Source: an uncultured Lachnospiraceae bacterium
Lineage (GTDB): Bacteria; Bacillota; Clostridia; Lachnospirales; Lachnospiraceae
NCBI GenBank assembly: GCA_947174495.1
Contig: CAMWJC010000026.1
Coordinates: 1 to 38,116, forward strand
Reading direction: 5' to 3'
DNA length: 38,116 nucleotides
The notes below the pieces were generated by a model. The model did no database searches. It was not told the DNA's origin and worked only from the letters and a program-made list of their open reading frames with translations. This document shows, piece by piece, positions 31,685 through 38,116 of this stretch (its first letter is position 1; every line of letters begins with the position of its first letter). The position numbers and the translations under genes were made by a program.

Positions 31685-32428
31685 ATGAAAATCATTATTT
31701 CGCCGGCTAAGAAAATGAATGTGGATACGGATACTTTTGAGGCGGATAAAATGCCGGAGTTTATAGCAGATGCCGAAATTTTGATGAATGCGGTAAAAGC
31801 ATTGACTTATGCGGAGGCAAAAGCATTGTGGAAGTGCAATGACCATCTTGCAACATTAAATTTTGAACGTTTCAGGGACATGAATCTGCAGCGGGCATTG
31901 ACGCCTGCAATCATGGCGTATGAAGGGCTGCAGTATCAACATATGGCACCGGGAGTTTTCACGGAGCAGGCGCTTTCTTATATTAAGGAGCGCCTTTGTA
32001 TTCTGTCAGGATTATATGGTCTTTTAAGACCTTTTGACAGGGTGACGCCTTATCGGCTGGAAATGCAGGCCAAATTATCTGTAAACGGCAACAGGGATCT
32101 GTATGATTTTTGGGGAGATCGTCTGTATAAAAGTCTTTTGGATTATGACCGTATCATTCTCAATCTGGCGTCAAAGGAATATTCGCAATGCATTGAGAAA
32201 TATATTACGCCTGCCGACAGATTTCTTACTATTGAATTTGGGGAATGGATAGGCGGAAAAGTAAAGCAAAAGGGCACTTTGGCGAAGATGGCGAGAGGCG
32301 CGATGGTGCGTTTCCTGGCGGAAAATCAGGTAGAAGACTTGGAAAAGATCAAAGAATTCCGGGAGATGGGATTTCGTTATCGAGAGGAACTGTCTGACGA
32401 GAAAAGGTATGTATTTCTGGTGGACTGA
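31685..32428 (+). CDS. yaaA: Peroxide-stress protein YaaA (DUF328)
   Basis: A 247-residue protein of the YaaA family, which limits iron-driven DNA damage under peroxide and binds DNA. Motifs are MKIIISPAKKM at the N-terminus, LSGLYGLLRPFDRVTPYRLE (about residues 103-122), ILNLASKEY and KMARGAMVRF. A GTG at 31676 would add three residues; I prefer the ATG at 31685 because family members begin at this motif. It follows the CmpB-like gene almost without a gap. Confidence 0.95.
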   Translation: MKIIISPAKKMNVDTDTFEADKMPEFIADAEILMNAVKALTYAEAKALWKCNDHLATLNFERFRDMNLQRALTPAIMAYEGLQYQHMAPGVFTEQALSYIKERLCILSGLYGLLRPFDRVTPYRLEMQAKLSVNGNRDLYDFWGDRLYKSLLDYDRIILNLASKEYSQCIEKYITPADRFLTIEFGEWIGGKVKQKGTLAKMARGAMVRFLAENQVEDLEKIKEFREMGFRYREELSDEKRYVFLVD

Positions 32429-32471
32429 CTTCAGTACTATAATTTATCGTTGAAAGGGAGGAAACTGTATC

Positions 32472-33059
32472 ATGTTACCTACAAGAGAAATAGCCGAAAA
32501 TCTTTTAAAAGAGGCGGAAAAGTGCAATCCGGGTGCGTGGGGAAATCATAGTCGTGTTGTTGCGCACTGCGCAGAAAAGATCGCGCAGGAATGTGATGAT
32601 ATGGATTCAAACAAGGCATATATATTAGGATTACTGCATGACATCGGTCGAAAATTTGGAGTAAGACATCTGGGACATGTGTCAGATGGTTATTCCTACA
32701 TGATGTCCTTGGGATATGACGAAGCTGCCCAAATATGCTTGACGCATTCTTTTCATAATCAGACTACCGATGACTATATAGGAAATTTTGATACCACGAA
32801 GGATGAATTACAGCTGATTCAGGACACTTTGAAGACAGTGGTCATGGATGAGTATGACAGGCTGATCCAGTTGTGTGATGCTATGGGGGGTGCGGAAGGC
32901 GTATTGGATATCGAAGAGCGGATGAACGATGTAAAGCAGCGTTACGGTTCCTATCCTCAGGAAAAGTGGGACGCCAATTTAAAGCTGAAAAGGCATTTTG
33001 AGGAAAAGATGGGGAAGGATATTTATATTGTAGTGGAAAAGAGCACTTTTAAACCTTGA
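32472..33059 (+). CDS. HD-domain phosphohydrolase
   Basis: A 195-residue protein with HSRVVAHCA starting at His 26 and the HD pair in LLHDIGR (His 56, Asp 57). A further His in CLTHSFHNQ and a late Asp in IQLCDAMGG complete the metal set. The family hydrolyses nucleotides or phosphate esters; the substrate is unknown. GGGAGG precedes the ATG. Confidence 0.9.
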   Translation: MLPTREIAENLLKEAEKCNPGAWGNHSRVVAHCAEKIAQECDDMDSNKAYILGLLHDIGRKFGVRHLGHVSDGYSYMMSLGYDEAAQICLTHSFHNQTTDDYIGNFDTTKDELQLIQDTLKTVVMDEYDRLIQLCDAMGGAEGVLDIEERMNDVKQRYGSYPQEKWDANLKLKRHFEEKMGKDIYIVVEKSTFKP

Positions 33060-33085
33060 AAAACATGAACTGAAAGGTGGGAAGT

Positions 33086-34030
33086 ATGTGGTATCGTAAG
33101 CATACATGGTTAGCGGAGATTGTATTATTTGTATTTATTTTCCTGTGCAGCGGGAATGTAGTTCTGGGAAATGAAGAGATGGAAACGGTATATTATTATA
33201 TTGTACAGCCCGGAGATAATTTGTGGAAAATCAGTGAAGAACTGTACGGAGATGGCAGTAATTGGGAACAGCTGTACGTTGCCAACCGTCATATATTTGA
33301 TCCTGCGTTGATTTATCCGGGATGGAAGCTGGAAATTTCGAGCTGGGAATTTCCAGAAAATGCGGATGAACGATTTATGACAGAAGAACGGAAGGAAACC
33401 AATTTTGAGTGGCTTAAGTGGGGATATGTTCATTATAATGACGAAACGCCAAAGAGGGATGAATATCCGGAAAAAGTTGAGAAAGAAGCGTTAAGGGCAC
33501 TTAAAGAGGGAACGGTGGAAGACTGGCTGAAAGAGCTTTTACAGCCAAGGATTCTGACAGAGGAAGAAAAGGAAAGTTACAGGAAGAAGGACAGTGAGGA
33601 TATACTTTACAGCTATGAAATAGAGAGAGGGCTACCGGAGGATATCTGGTATTCATTGACTGAAAGTGACGGAATCAGGTGGTTAATAATAGAAAATATG
33701 GAAAGAGGTAAAAGTCAGGAATTTTACCTCTTTATGATCGATTCTGCTACAGGAGAAATAGTTGGTCAGTGTGAAAAAATCCATGGAGCAGGCGGCAGAT
33801 TATACCTGACGAGCGAGGATGGGATTTTAATCTGGATTTTGACCAAGGAAACGGGCGGAGATATTGTCGGAGTAGCTGGAGATTACAGAGGATGTTGGCT
33901 TTATATTGGTGGGAATTTTTACTATGAAAAACAGAAAAACGGTACAGTAAAAGAAGCTTATCAGAGTTATGCCAGTATAGGAAACGGAACTTTACGGGAT
34001 TCAGATGCAGTGTGGGAATACCCTTATTAG
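33086..34030 (+). CDS. LysM-domain exported protein
   Basis: A 314-residue protein with an N-terminal signal or anchor helix (about residues 8-28). One LysM peptidoglycan-binding domain follows (about 36-84: YYIVQPGDNLWKISEELYGD and PALIYPGWKLEI). After it comes an unrecognised C-terminal region of about 220 residues that is rich in Glu and Trp. No hydrolase motif is visible. It should sit at the cell wall. AAAGGTGG precedes the ATG at 33086; the GTG at 33077 lies inside that site. It ends at a strong hairpin. Confidence 0.85.
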   Translation: MWYRKHTWLAEIVLFVFIFLCSGNVVLGNEEMETVYYYIVQPGDNLWKISEELYGDGSNWEQLYVANRHIFDPALIYPGWKLEISSWEFPENADERFMTEERKETNFEWLKWGYVHYNDETPKRDEYPEKVEKEALRALKEGTVEDWLKELLQPRILTEEEKESYRKKDSEDILYSYEIERGLPEDIWYSLTESDGIRWLIIENMERGKSQEFYLFMIDSATGEIVGQCEKIHGAGGRLYLTSEDGILIWILTKETGGDIVGVAGDYRGCWLYIGGNFYYEKQKNGTVKEAYQSYASIGNGTLRDSDAVWEYPY

Positions 34031-34063
34031 ATGTTTGATTAAGTTACAAACATCTAATGAGGG
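34021..34063. terminator. 17-bp hairpin shared by two convergent genes
   Basis: CCCTTATTAGATGTTTG (34021-34037) pairs with CAAACATCTAATGAGGG (34047-34063) with a single G-T pair. The stem overlaps the last codons of the LysM gene and ends just before the coiled-coil gene on the other strand, so it can terminate both. Confidence 0.8.
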
Positions 34064-34069
34064 TTACTG

Positions 34070-34477
34070 TTATACTTTCAGTTTGTCGCTTTCAAGCCAC
34101 ATTCTGTTCTCTGTGCTTGTTCCCCATGCTTCAAGTGCTAATTCATAAGTATCGGAAACTTTGCAATCCAGTTTTTTAAGTTCTTTATTGAATTCTATTT
34201 GATTAGCATGTAAGGCAGATACTTCAGACTCTATTTTATCCAGTCTGATATCCATTTTATCCAGTCTGATATCCATTTTATCCAGTCGGCTATCCATTCC
34301 ATCCAGTCGGTTGTCCATTCCATCCAGTCGGCTATCCATTCCATCCAGTCGGCTGTCCATCTTATCCAGCCTGCTGTTTATGTTAACAAGTTCATTATTA
34401 ATCGGCTGCAATTTTTGATCAAGCTTTGTATCAATCAAATTTGCTAATGTTTGTATATCATTGTTCGTTAATGCCAT
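34070..34477 (-). CDS. Coiled-coil protein built on 7-residue RLDxMDx repeats
   Basis: A 135-residue protein. After an N-terminal helix (NNDIQTLANLIDTKLDQKLQ) come seven units of the type RLDGMDS or RLDKMDI, which form one continuous coiled coil, followed by ESEVSALHANQIEFNKELKK and a short tail. Similar proteins occur singly in Clostridia and no function is known to me. The ATG at 34477 follows GGAGG on the minus strand. A decayed copy with one repeat lies near 36909-36986. Confidence 0.75.
   Translation of the reverse strand: MALTNNDIQTLANLIDTKLDQKLQPINNELVNINSRLDKMDSRLDGMDSRLDGMDNRLDGMDSRLDKMDIRLDKMDIRLDKIESEVSALHANQIEFNKELKKLDCKVSDTYELALEAWGTSTENRMWLESDKLKV
34230..34376. repeat. Seven tandem 21-bp repeats inside the coiled-coil gene
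   Basis: Each unit has the form TCCATTCCATCCAGTCGGCT plus one base and encodes seven residues on the minus strand. Units differ at a few positions (CCATT/TCTAT at the start, TTT or TTC in the middle). Copy number can change by slippage without breaking the frame. Confidence 0.95.
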
Positions 34478-34559
34478 ATGGACCTCCTTATTAAGTGTCA
34501 TAAGTATAGCACAGTAGAAGAAGAAAGTCTATGCAATTATCACTTTATATTATTGGAAA

Positions 34560-34598
34560 TTCGTTCTTGAACTGGTAAAGGAGCAGATTGAGTCATAA
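34560..34598 (+). pseudogene. Duplicated 3' end of an SMI1/KNR4 gene
   Basis: Thirteen codons (FVLELVKEQIES and a stop) match the end of the intact SMI1/KNR4 gene at 37999-38034 with only a few changes. The match continues into the following bases (ATAAAGGCAAAG..ATCATGAT). No start or body is present. The rest of the 34502-34914 gap contains a hairpin and no gene. Confidence 0.8.
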
Positions 34599-34631
34599 AG
34601 GCAAAGATCATGATACTGTGGAGATATAAGG

Positions 34632-34684
34632 AAAGCACCAACGGATTGAGTTAATCATCGGGAGGTGCTTTTTGCGTGTTGTTT
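34632..34684 (+). terminator. Hairpin with T-run after the SMI1/KNR4 remnant
   Basis: AAAGCACC (34632-34639) and GGTGCTTT (34674-34681) pair across a 34-nt partly structured loop and run into TTTTTG. It is probably the terminator of the lost gene. Confidence 0.5.
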
Positions 34685-34914
34685 GTTATGATCTTTCTTA
34701 TTTATCTTCAAAAATTGTTTCATTCATTTTAGGAAAATCTAATAATTCAGAAACAGCCATATTTAGATCATATGCTAATTAGTATATATGTATTGATTCT
34801 GAATAAAGAGGAAAACTATATCCTATCAGATAAAATATGAGATTGTCATTTTGTCAGGAAATGAGAGACTAAAATGTTATTTTATAAATAGCAAAGCATG
34901 AGGTGCATTGTTTT

Positions 34915-35109
34915 ATGAAACATTTTGAATTAGAACATATCATTGATAATAAGGAACTGGAAAAACAACTTGAGCAACTAGTGGAGCGTTATAAAACTAT
35001 AAATGGGTGGGATGAAAAAGAATTGCTTCAGTTTGCTGTCAATGCGATGCCATTAACAAAAGTTTATTTAGATTTTCTTGAGCAGAAGGCTAATGAAATA
35101 GAGGAATAA
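34915..35109 (+). CDS. Small helical protein of unknown function
   Basis: A 64-residue, highly charged, helix-rich protein (KHFELEHIIDNKELEKQLEQ, then LDFLEQKANEIEE at the end). There is no known motif. GAGGTG lies about ten bases before the ATG; the GTG at 34903 would overlap that site. Its stop codon is directly followed, in the same frame, by the remnant of a sensor kinase, so it may be a small gene or itself a remnant. Confidence 0.45.
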   Translation: MKHFELEHIIDNKELEKQLEQLVERYKTINGWDEKELLQFAVNAMPLTKVYLDFLEQKANEIEE

Positions 35110-35112
35110 TGT

Positions 35113-35490
35113 CATGATTTAAAGGTATATTTGTACGCTATTATCGGGAATCTGCTGGACAATGCCATTGAGGAGAATAAGAGGCTCCCGAAGGAGAGTC
35201 GATTCCTCCACATTTATATCGGACAGAAGAATACCCAGTTTTATCTTGTATTTACCAACGAAGCCGGGAAGAAGCGCGATAAGCGCAGAAGCATTTTTCC
35301 ATCCGCCAAGGGGGCACAGCATGGTCTTGGTCTTGTTCGGGTAGAAAGCCTTGTGAAAAAGTACGGAGGCCTTTTCTCAGCGGACAGCGAGGACGGCAGA
35401 TTTACGGCGGAGCTGTTGATTCGCTGCTATAGTTTTGGTAGCGGTTCAGTCATGCCCTTCATAAGTTGTCGGAATATGTGTTCTCTCTAA
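35113..35490 (+). pseudogene. C-terminal ATPase fragment of a GHKL sensor histidine kinase
   Basis: The frame opens without a start codon of its own type and reads the N-box NLLDNAIEENKRLPKE and the G-box HGLGLVRVESLVKKYGG, ending in FTAELLIRC. These are the nucleotide-binding parts of an AgrC-like GHKL kinase. The sensor and His-box regions are missing, so it cannot be a working kinase. The upstream bases (CATGATTTAAAG) recur just before the response-regulator gene at 38079, suggesting that the two were once neighbours. Confidence 0.75.
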
Positions 35491-35541
35491 CAATTGAACA
35501 ATACTGCCGGCAACTTATTTCATGTCGGGCGTTCGTCCTAT

Positions 35542-35606
35542 AGAATTAATTGCACAATTTGTCCTTAGTGAGTAAACTCCCATGTACAAATTGTACAATT
35601 AATTCT
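35542..35606. repeat. Long near-perfect palindrome
   Basis: AGAATTAATTG-C-ACAATTTGT (35542-35562) and ACAAATTGT-A-CAATTAATTCT (35586-35606) are 21-base inverted arms with one mismatch and a 23-nt loop. It lies between the kinase remnant and the convergent zinc-ribbon gene. No T-run follows on either strand, so it could be a bidirectional terminator or a small mobile-element remnant. Confidence 0.7.
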
Positions 35607-35611
35607 GCCCA

Positions 35612-35890
35612 TTAACTGTCCCCCGCTCCGTTTGGCTGATTACTCCATCTTTTCAGTGTTGGAAATAACTTCCTCATCCGTTCTCTTGCTTCCTCCGGAG
35701 TCTTACACTCTCCATCTCCCACCCAAAATGGAATACAGCTTTCTATCATTTCCTCCATGGTTTCATCTTTCCCGAAGTTGCCATTGGGAAAGCAGTACTT
35801 GCAATAGTCGGTATTTTTGCTCCCGTCGCTATTGTGCCCATAATCATCTTTTCCCATCTTCATACTGCAGCTTTGACATATTGTATTCAT
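35612..35890 (-). CDS. Putative zinc-ribbon protein (Zn_ribbon_2 type)
   Basis: A 92-residue protein that starts MNTICQSCSMKMGKDDYG, with CQSC near residues 5-8 and YCKYCFPNGNF near 29-39, giving a four-Cys zinc site. The end (ETPEEARERM-like, with KRWSNQPN) is typical of this small family, often found next to regulators. Function is unknown. GGAGG lies seven bases before the ATG. Confidence 0.85.
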   Translation of the reverse strand: MNTICQSCSMKMGKDDYGHNSDGSKNTDYCKYCFPNGNFGKDETMEEMIESCIPFWVGDGECKTPEEARERMRKLFPTLKRWSNQPNGAGDS

Positions 35891-35939
35891 TGCATATCCT
35901 CCATAAAAATTTCGTCCGGCATTGTCCGAACCTTATCGC

Positions 35940-36536
35940 TTATATTTCCTCATACCCGCCGGTAATCTCACATACGTTCTGATCCGGATCATAAATGTCA
36001 AAATGATAATATCCCTCGTGAACTTTTTCAATCTCGGTCATCCTGCCTATGCCCAATTCTCTCAGGCGCTGGTATTCCCTTTTCAGATCCTCCACCCAGA
36101 AATTTAGCACAAACTTATGATCGCCTTCCCCATAGTGATGTCCTGGCAGGTTTTCCTCATTCATGATGGCCAGACATTTGTTGTCAAAGAAAAATTCCGC
36201 AAACTTATTGCCACAGTTCCTGGTAGACACCGCCATGGACAGCAGCTTTTCATAAAATGCTATGGATGCCTCAAAATCCCTTGCAATTAAGTATACACTA
36301 CCCAAATGAACCTGTTGTGGGCGAAGCTTTTTGGCATCTGCTTCCTCCAACAGGATTTCGTCCGTCCCCACGGAAAATAAACGACTCATCTGTACCACCT
36401 TATCAATCTCCGGCAGCGATTGATCCATTTCCCACTTGGAGATAGACTGTCTGGATACGGCGAGTTTTTCAGCTAACTGCTCCTGTGTAAGACTGTTGTC
36501 TATGCGCAATTGCTGAATCCGTTTTCCAATACTCAT
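35940..36536 (-). CDS. HTH regulator fused to a VOC (glyoxalase-like) domain
   Basis: A 198-residue protein. Residues 5-60 are an XRE-type helix-turn-helix (LRIDNSLTQEQLAEKLAVSR and ISKWEMDQSLPEIDKVVQM). Residues about 77-196 are a VOC domain (VHLGSVYLIARDFEASIAFY at its start and FDIYDPDQNVCEITGGY at its end). Such fusions may bind a small molecule and control nearby genes. The ATG at 36536 follows AAGGAGG; an upstream in-frame start would add 25 unlikely residues. Confidence 0.87.
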   Translation of the reverse strand: MSIGKRIQQLRIDNSLTQEQLAEKLAVSRQSISKWEMDQSLPEIDKVVQMSRLFSVGTDEILLEEADAKKLRPQQVHLGSVYLIARDFEASIAFYEKLLSMAVSTRNCGNKFAEFFFDNKCLAIMNEENLPGHHYGEGDHKFVLNFWVEDLKREYQRLRELGIGRMTEIEKVHEGYYHFDIYDPDQNVCEITGGYEEI

Positions 36537-36748
36537 GACTTTTCCTCCTTGAAGTTTTGTAGCATTTGTGTCAATTTTATTGTATCTGTTCGTAAGTAAA
36601 TCATCTACCAATTATTCTTGGAATTTTGGCAACCGGAAGTTGCGCTTTGCAATAGAAAGATTTATATTTCTTCTTTTCTACTTTTTGTATATATGCTATG
36701 TTAATAGTAAATTTGTACAAATAATAGCATGATTAGCGAGGCAATACA

Positions 36749-36895
36749 ATGTCAATGGATCTGGAATGTATGGGAAAAAAGTGCCTCTTAAATACTACTG
36801 AAAATTAAACTCTTTTTAATGAAACTAAGTGTGAAATTGAACATCTAACGATAAAAGAACCTTTTTTGGAAGTTTATATGGGACAGGACATTTGA
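36749..36895 (+). pseudogene. Possible short decayed reading frame
   Basis: An ATG after GCGAGG opens MSMDLECMGKKCLLNTTEN and stops at 36806. The same frame continues past that stop for 28 codons (TKCEIEHLTIKEPFLEVYMG) to a second stop at 36893. It looks like one short gene broken by a nonsense change, but it may be chance. I see nothing else in 36612-36748. Confidence 0.3.
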
Positions 36896-36908
36896 AAATT
36901 CTGAGGGA

Positions 36909-36986
36909 TTTGATTAGCTTGTATGGCAGATACTCCAGGCTCTATTTTATCCAGCCTGCTATTTATGTTATAAAGGTCATTTGCTT
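36909..36986 (-). pseudogene. Decayed copy of the coiled-coil repeat gene with a single repeat
   Basis: On the minus strand the bases encode LYNINSRLDKIE, a short gap and VSAIQANQ. These match NINSRLDK..KIESEVSALHANQ of the gene at 34070-34477, with six of the seven 21-bp units missing. Nucleotide similarity is clear over about 75 bases (TTTGATTAGC and CTATTTTATCCAGCCTGCT). Flanks do not match. Confidence 0.8.
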
Positions 36987-36996
36987 GTGGTACAAT
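36968..36996 (+). promoter_or_regulatory. Candidate promoter of the Nudix gene
   Basis: TTATAA and TACAAT (extended by TGG) have a 17-base spacer, about 50 bases before the Nudix ATG. It overlaps the decayed repeat gene. Confidence 0.35.
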
Positions 36997-37045
36997 GATT
37001 CTAATAGTAAAGAACAGATAAATATTCAGGAAAGAAGGTGATATC

Positions 37046-37498
37046 ATGTATATTCGAAATAATGCCAGAGCATTTATCATAAATGAGCGAAATCAAATAC
37101 TTCTAGAAAGATTTGAATTTCATTTTACAGGACACAGGAAGATTCTTTGGGTTACACCTGGGGGCGGTGTTGAAGGTGATGAAAGCTTTGAACAGGCATT
37201 GGAAAGAGAATTATTTGAGGAGCTTGGATTAACAGTAAATATCACGGAAGAAAGTATATTGACATTAGATATTCCTTTTCATGGAAAAAATGGGGATTTT
37301 GTAAGTCATGAGGTATACTATCTGCTGCGGTTATCCAGTGACACGGACTTTATTCTGGATGGCATGGAAATCGGTGAGAAAAATACCTTTCATGGTCTGA
37401 AATGGTGGAATTTAGATGAACTTCAAAATACAGATTCTGAATTTGAACCGAGGCAGGAAATATTACAAATATTAGAAAAGACAAGTGTTTCCGGTTAA
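37046..37498 (+). CDS. Nudix hydrolase
   Basis: A 150-residue protein with a complete Nudix box at residues 40-62 (G40, E46, R54-E55, E58-E59, G61). It should hydrolyse a nucleoside diphosphate linked to another moiety; the substrate is unknown. AAGGTGA precedes the ATG. It stands before the SMI1/KNR4 gene, with a 65-base gap. Confidence 0.93.
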   Translation: MYIRNNARAFIINERNQILLERFEFHFTGHRKILWVTPGGGVEGDESFEQALERELFEELGLTVNITEESILTLDIPFHGKNGDFVSHEVYYLLRLSSDTDFILDGMEIGEKNTFHGLKWWNLDELQNTDSEFEPRQEILQILEKTSVSG

Positions 37499-37563
37499 GG
37501 TGGAAGATTTTGGTTTACTGTGTAACTGTTTTATATGGTAAAAAGGTGATGGAGGATTTCAAT

Positions 37564-38034
37564 ATGAGTTATCAGAATTATAAAGAAGCAATGGAGCTGG
37601 CTCCTAAGTGCCAGTTCTATACCACGGCAGGGGGCAGAAGTATCGAAGAAATAAGTAAGTCAGAGGAATTGCTGGAAGTTAGGTTTTCTAAGCAGTGCAG
37701 GGAATTCTATGAGAAATACGGCTATCTCTCTTTTTATGGGAATGAGATATTCGGTATTGATCCTAATGCTGATTCTGGTATATTAGAGGGGAATTCCGTA
37801 GCGTATGCTCTGCATGATCGTGCGGAATATGGGCTGCCGAAGGAATGGATTCCCATCTATAATTTTGATGACGGGTATATGGCATACTTAGACTATTCGG
37901 CATTGAATGAGGAGGGGGAACCCTGTGTTATTGTTGCTGGTTACGATGGCTCTGAATATCAGGTAGAAGAAACGATTGCGGAGGACTTTGGTGAGTTCGT
38001 TCTTGAACTGGTAAAGGAACTGATTGAGTCATAA
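37564..38034 (+). CDS. SMI1/KNR4-family protein
   Basis: A 156-residue protein of the SMI1/KNR4 (SUKH) superfamily, commonly immunity proteins against polymorphic toxins. Segments are ISKSEELLEVRFSKQCREFY, YGYLSFYGNEIFGIDPNADS and IPIYNFDDGYMAYLDYSALN. GGAGG lies eight bases before the ATG at 37564; earlier starts lack a usable site. No toxin gene is next to it, so it is an orphan. A copy of its last 13 codons lies at 34560-34598. Confidence 0.87.
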   Translation: MSYQNYKEAMELAPKCQFYTTAGGRSIEEISKSEELLEVRFSKQCREFYEKYGYLSFYGNEIFGIDPNADSGILEGNSVAYALHDRAEYGLPKEWIPIYNFDDGYMAYLDYSALNEEGEPCVIVAGYDGSEYQVEETIAEDFGEFVLELVKELIES

Positions 38035-38078
38035 AAGCAAAAACATCATGATTTAAAGATTTACAAGGCAGGTGACAT

Positions 38079-38116
38079 ATGAATTACAAAATTTCTGTTA
38101 TTGATGACAATGCTTC
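38079..38116 (+). CDS. Start of a response-regulator gene (partial)
   Basis: Twelve complete codons (MNYKISVIDDNA) are visible before the window ends. The start, with AGGTG six bases upstream, and the acidic pair in the VIDDN segment match receiver domains, probably of an AgrA/LytTR-type or OmpR-type regulator. It follows the SMI1/KNR4 gene by 44 bases. Confidence 0.55.
   Translation, partial: MNYKISVIDDNA

Noticed and set aside
34230-34376. A CRISPR-like array of short repeats
   Set aside because: The 21-bp units are directly adjacent with no spacers and encode in-frame coiled-coil residues.
1-38116. tRNA, rRNA, prophage or intact insertion-sequence genes
   Set aside because: I looked for T-loop patterns, transposase or integrase motifs and rRNA-like stretches and saw none.

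Overview
The window looks like a chromosomal segment of a Gram-positive anaerobe of the Clostridia, most likely Lachnospiraceae. This is inferred from moderate GC, strong AAGGAGG-type ribosome binding sites, occasional TTG/GTG starts, and families typical of that group (CD3324-type, RNHCP, DUF5058, CmpB-type permease, zinc-ribbon SPFH proteins, short BlaI/BlaR1 pairs). I see no rRNA, tRNA, CRISPR array, prophage module or intact insertion sequence. Most genes are on the + strand.

Layout. 1-3.4 kb: the end of a toxin-antitoxin pair with its terminator, an MFS transporter plus a DUF2804 protein, and a truncated NMT1-type substrate-binding lipoprotein behind a structured leader. 3.4-9.5 kb: an overlapping run of an SPFH zinc-ribbon protein, a TFIIB-ribbon membrane protein and a Tim44-like zinc-ribbon membrane protein (resembling B. 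subtilis YdjI, YdjG and YdjH), then the PcrA helicase and a small acidic membrane protein. 9.6-15.1 kb: the RNA m5U methyltransferase RlmD, an unknown protein, a CD3324/RNHCP pair, peptidase T, and a convergent metallo-beta-lactamase-fold hydrolase.

15.1-20.6 kb is the most interesting region. A BlaI-like repressor and a BlaR1-like membrane protease carry, instead of a penicillin-binding sensor, a short Cys/His-rich ectodomain. Two downstream promoters share sequence with each other and, more weakly, with the blaI promoter. They drive secreted or leaderless proteins of unknown function, and broken gene ends show that these cassettes have been duplicated and reshuffled. I read this as a BlaI/BlaR1-type signalling regulon that does not control a beta-lactamase.

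20.6-28.6 kb: beta-carbonic anhydrase, an unknown minus-strand protein, a flavodoxin, a base-excision repair pair (endonuclease IV and an Ogg1-like glycosylase) with a HAD hydrolase, a three-gene unit of two integral membrane proteins and a membrane-anchored M20 peptidase, and an ArsC-like protein. 28.6-34.0 kb: two adjacent CobW-type GTPases (one with a His-rich metal-binding segment, one joined to a DUF1980-like domain), a CmpB-type membrane protein, YaaA, an HD-domain protein and a LysM protein.

34.0-38.1 kb is a mosaic, recombining tail: a coiled-coil protein built on 21-bp repeats and its decayed single-repeat copy, two copies of an SMI1/KNR4 gene end 3.4 kb apart, a sensor-kinase fragment, a long near-perfect palindrome, a zinc-ribbon protein, an HTH-VOC fusion, a Nudix hydrolase, an intact SMI1/KNR4 protein, and the first codons of a response regulator cut by the window edge.
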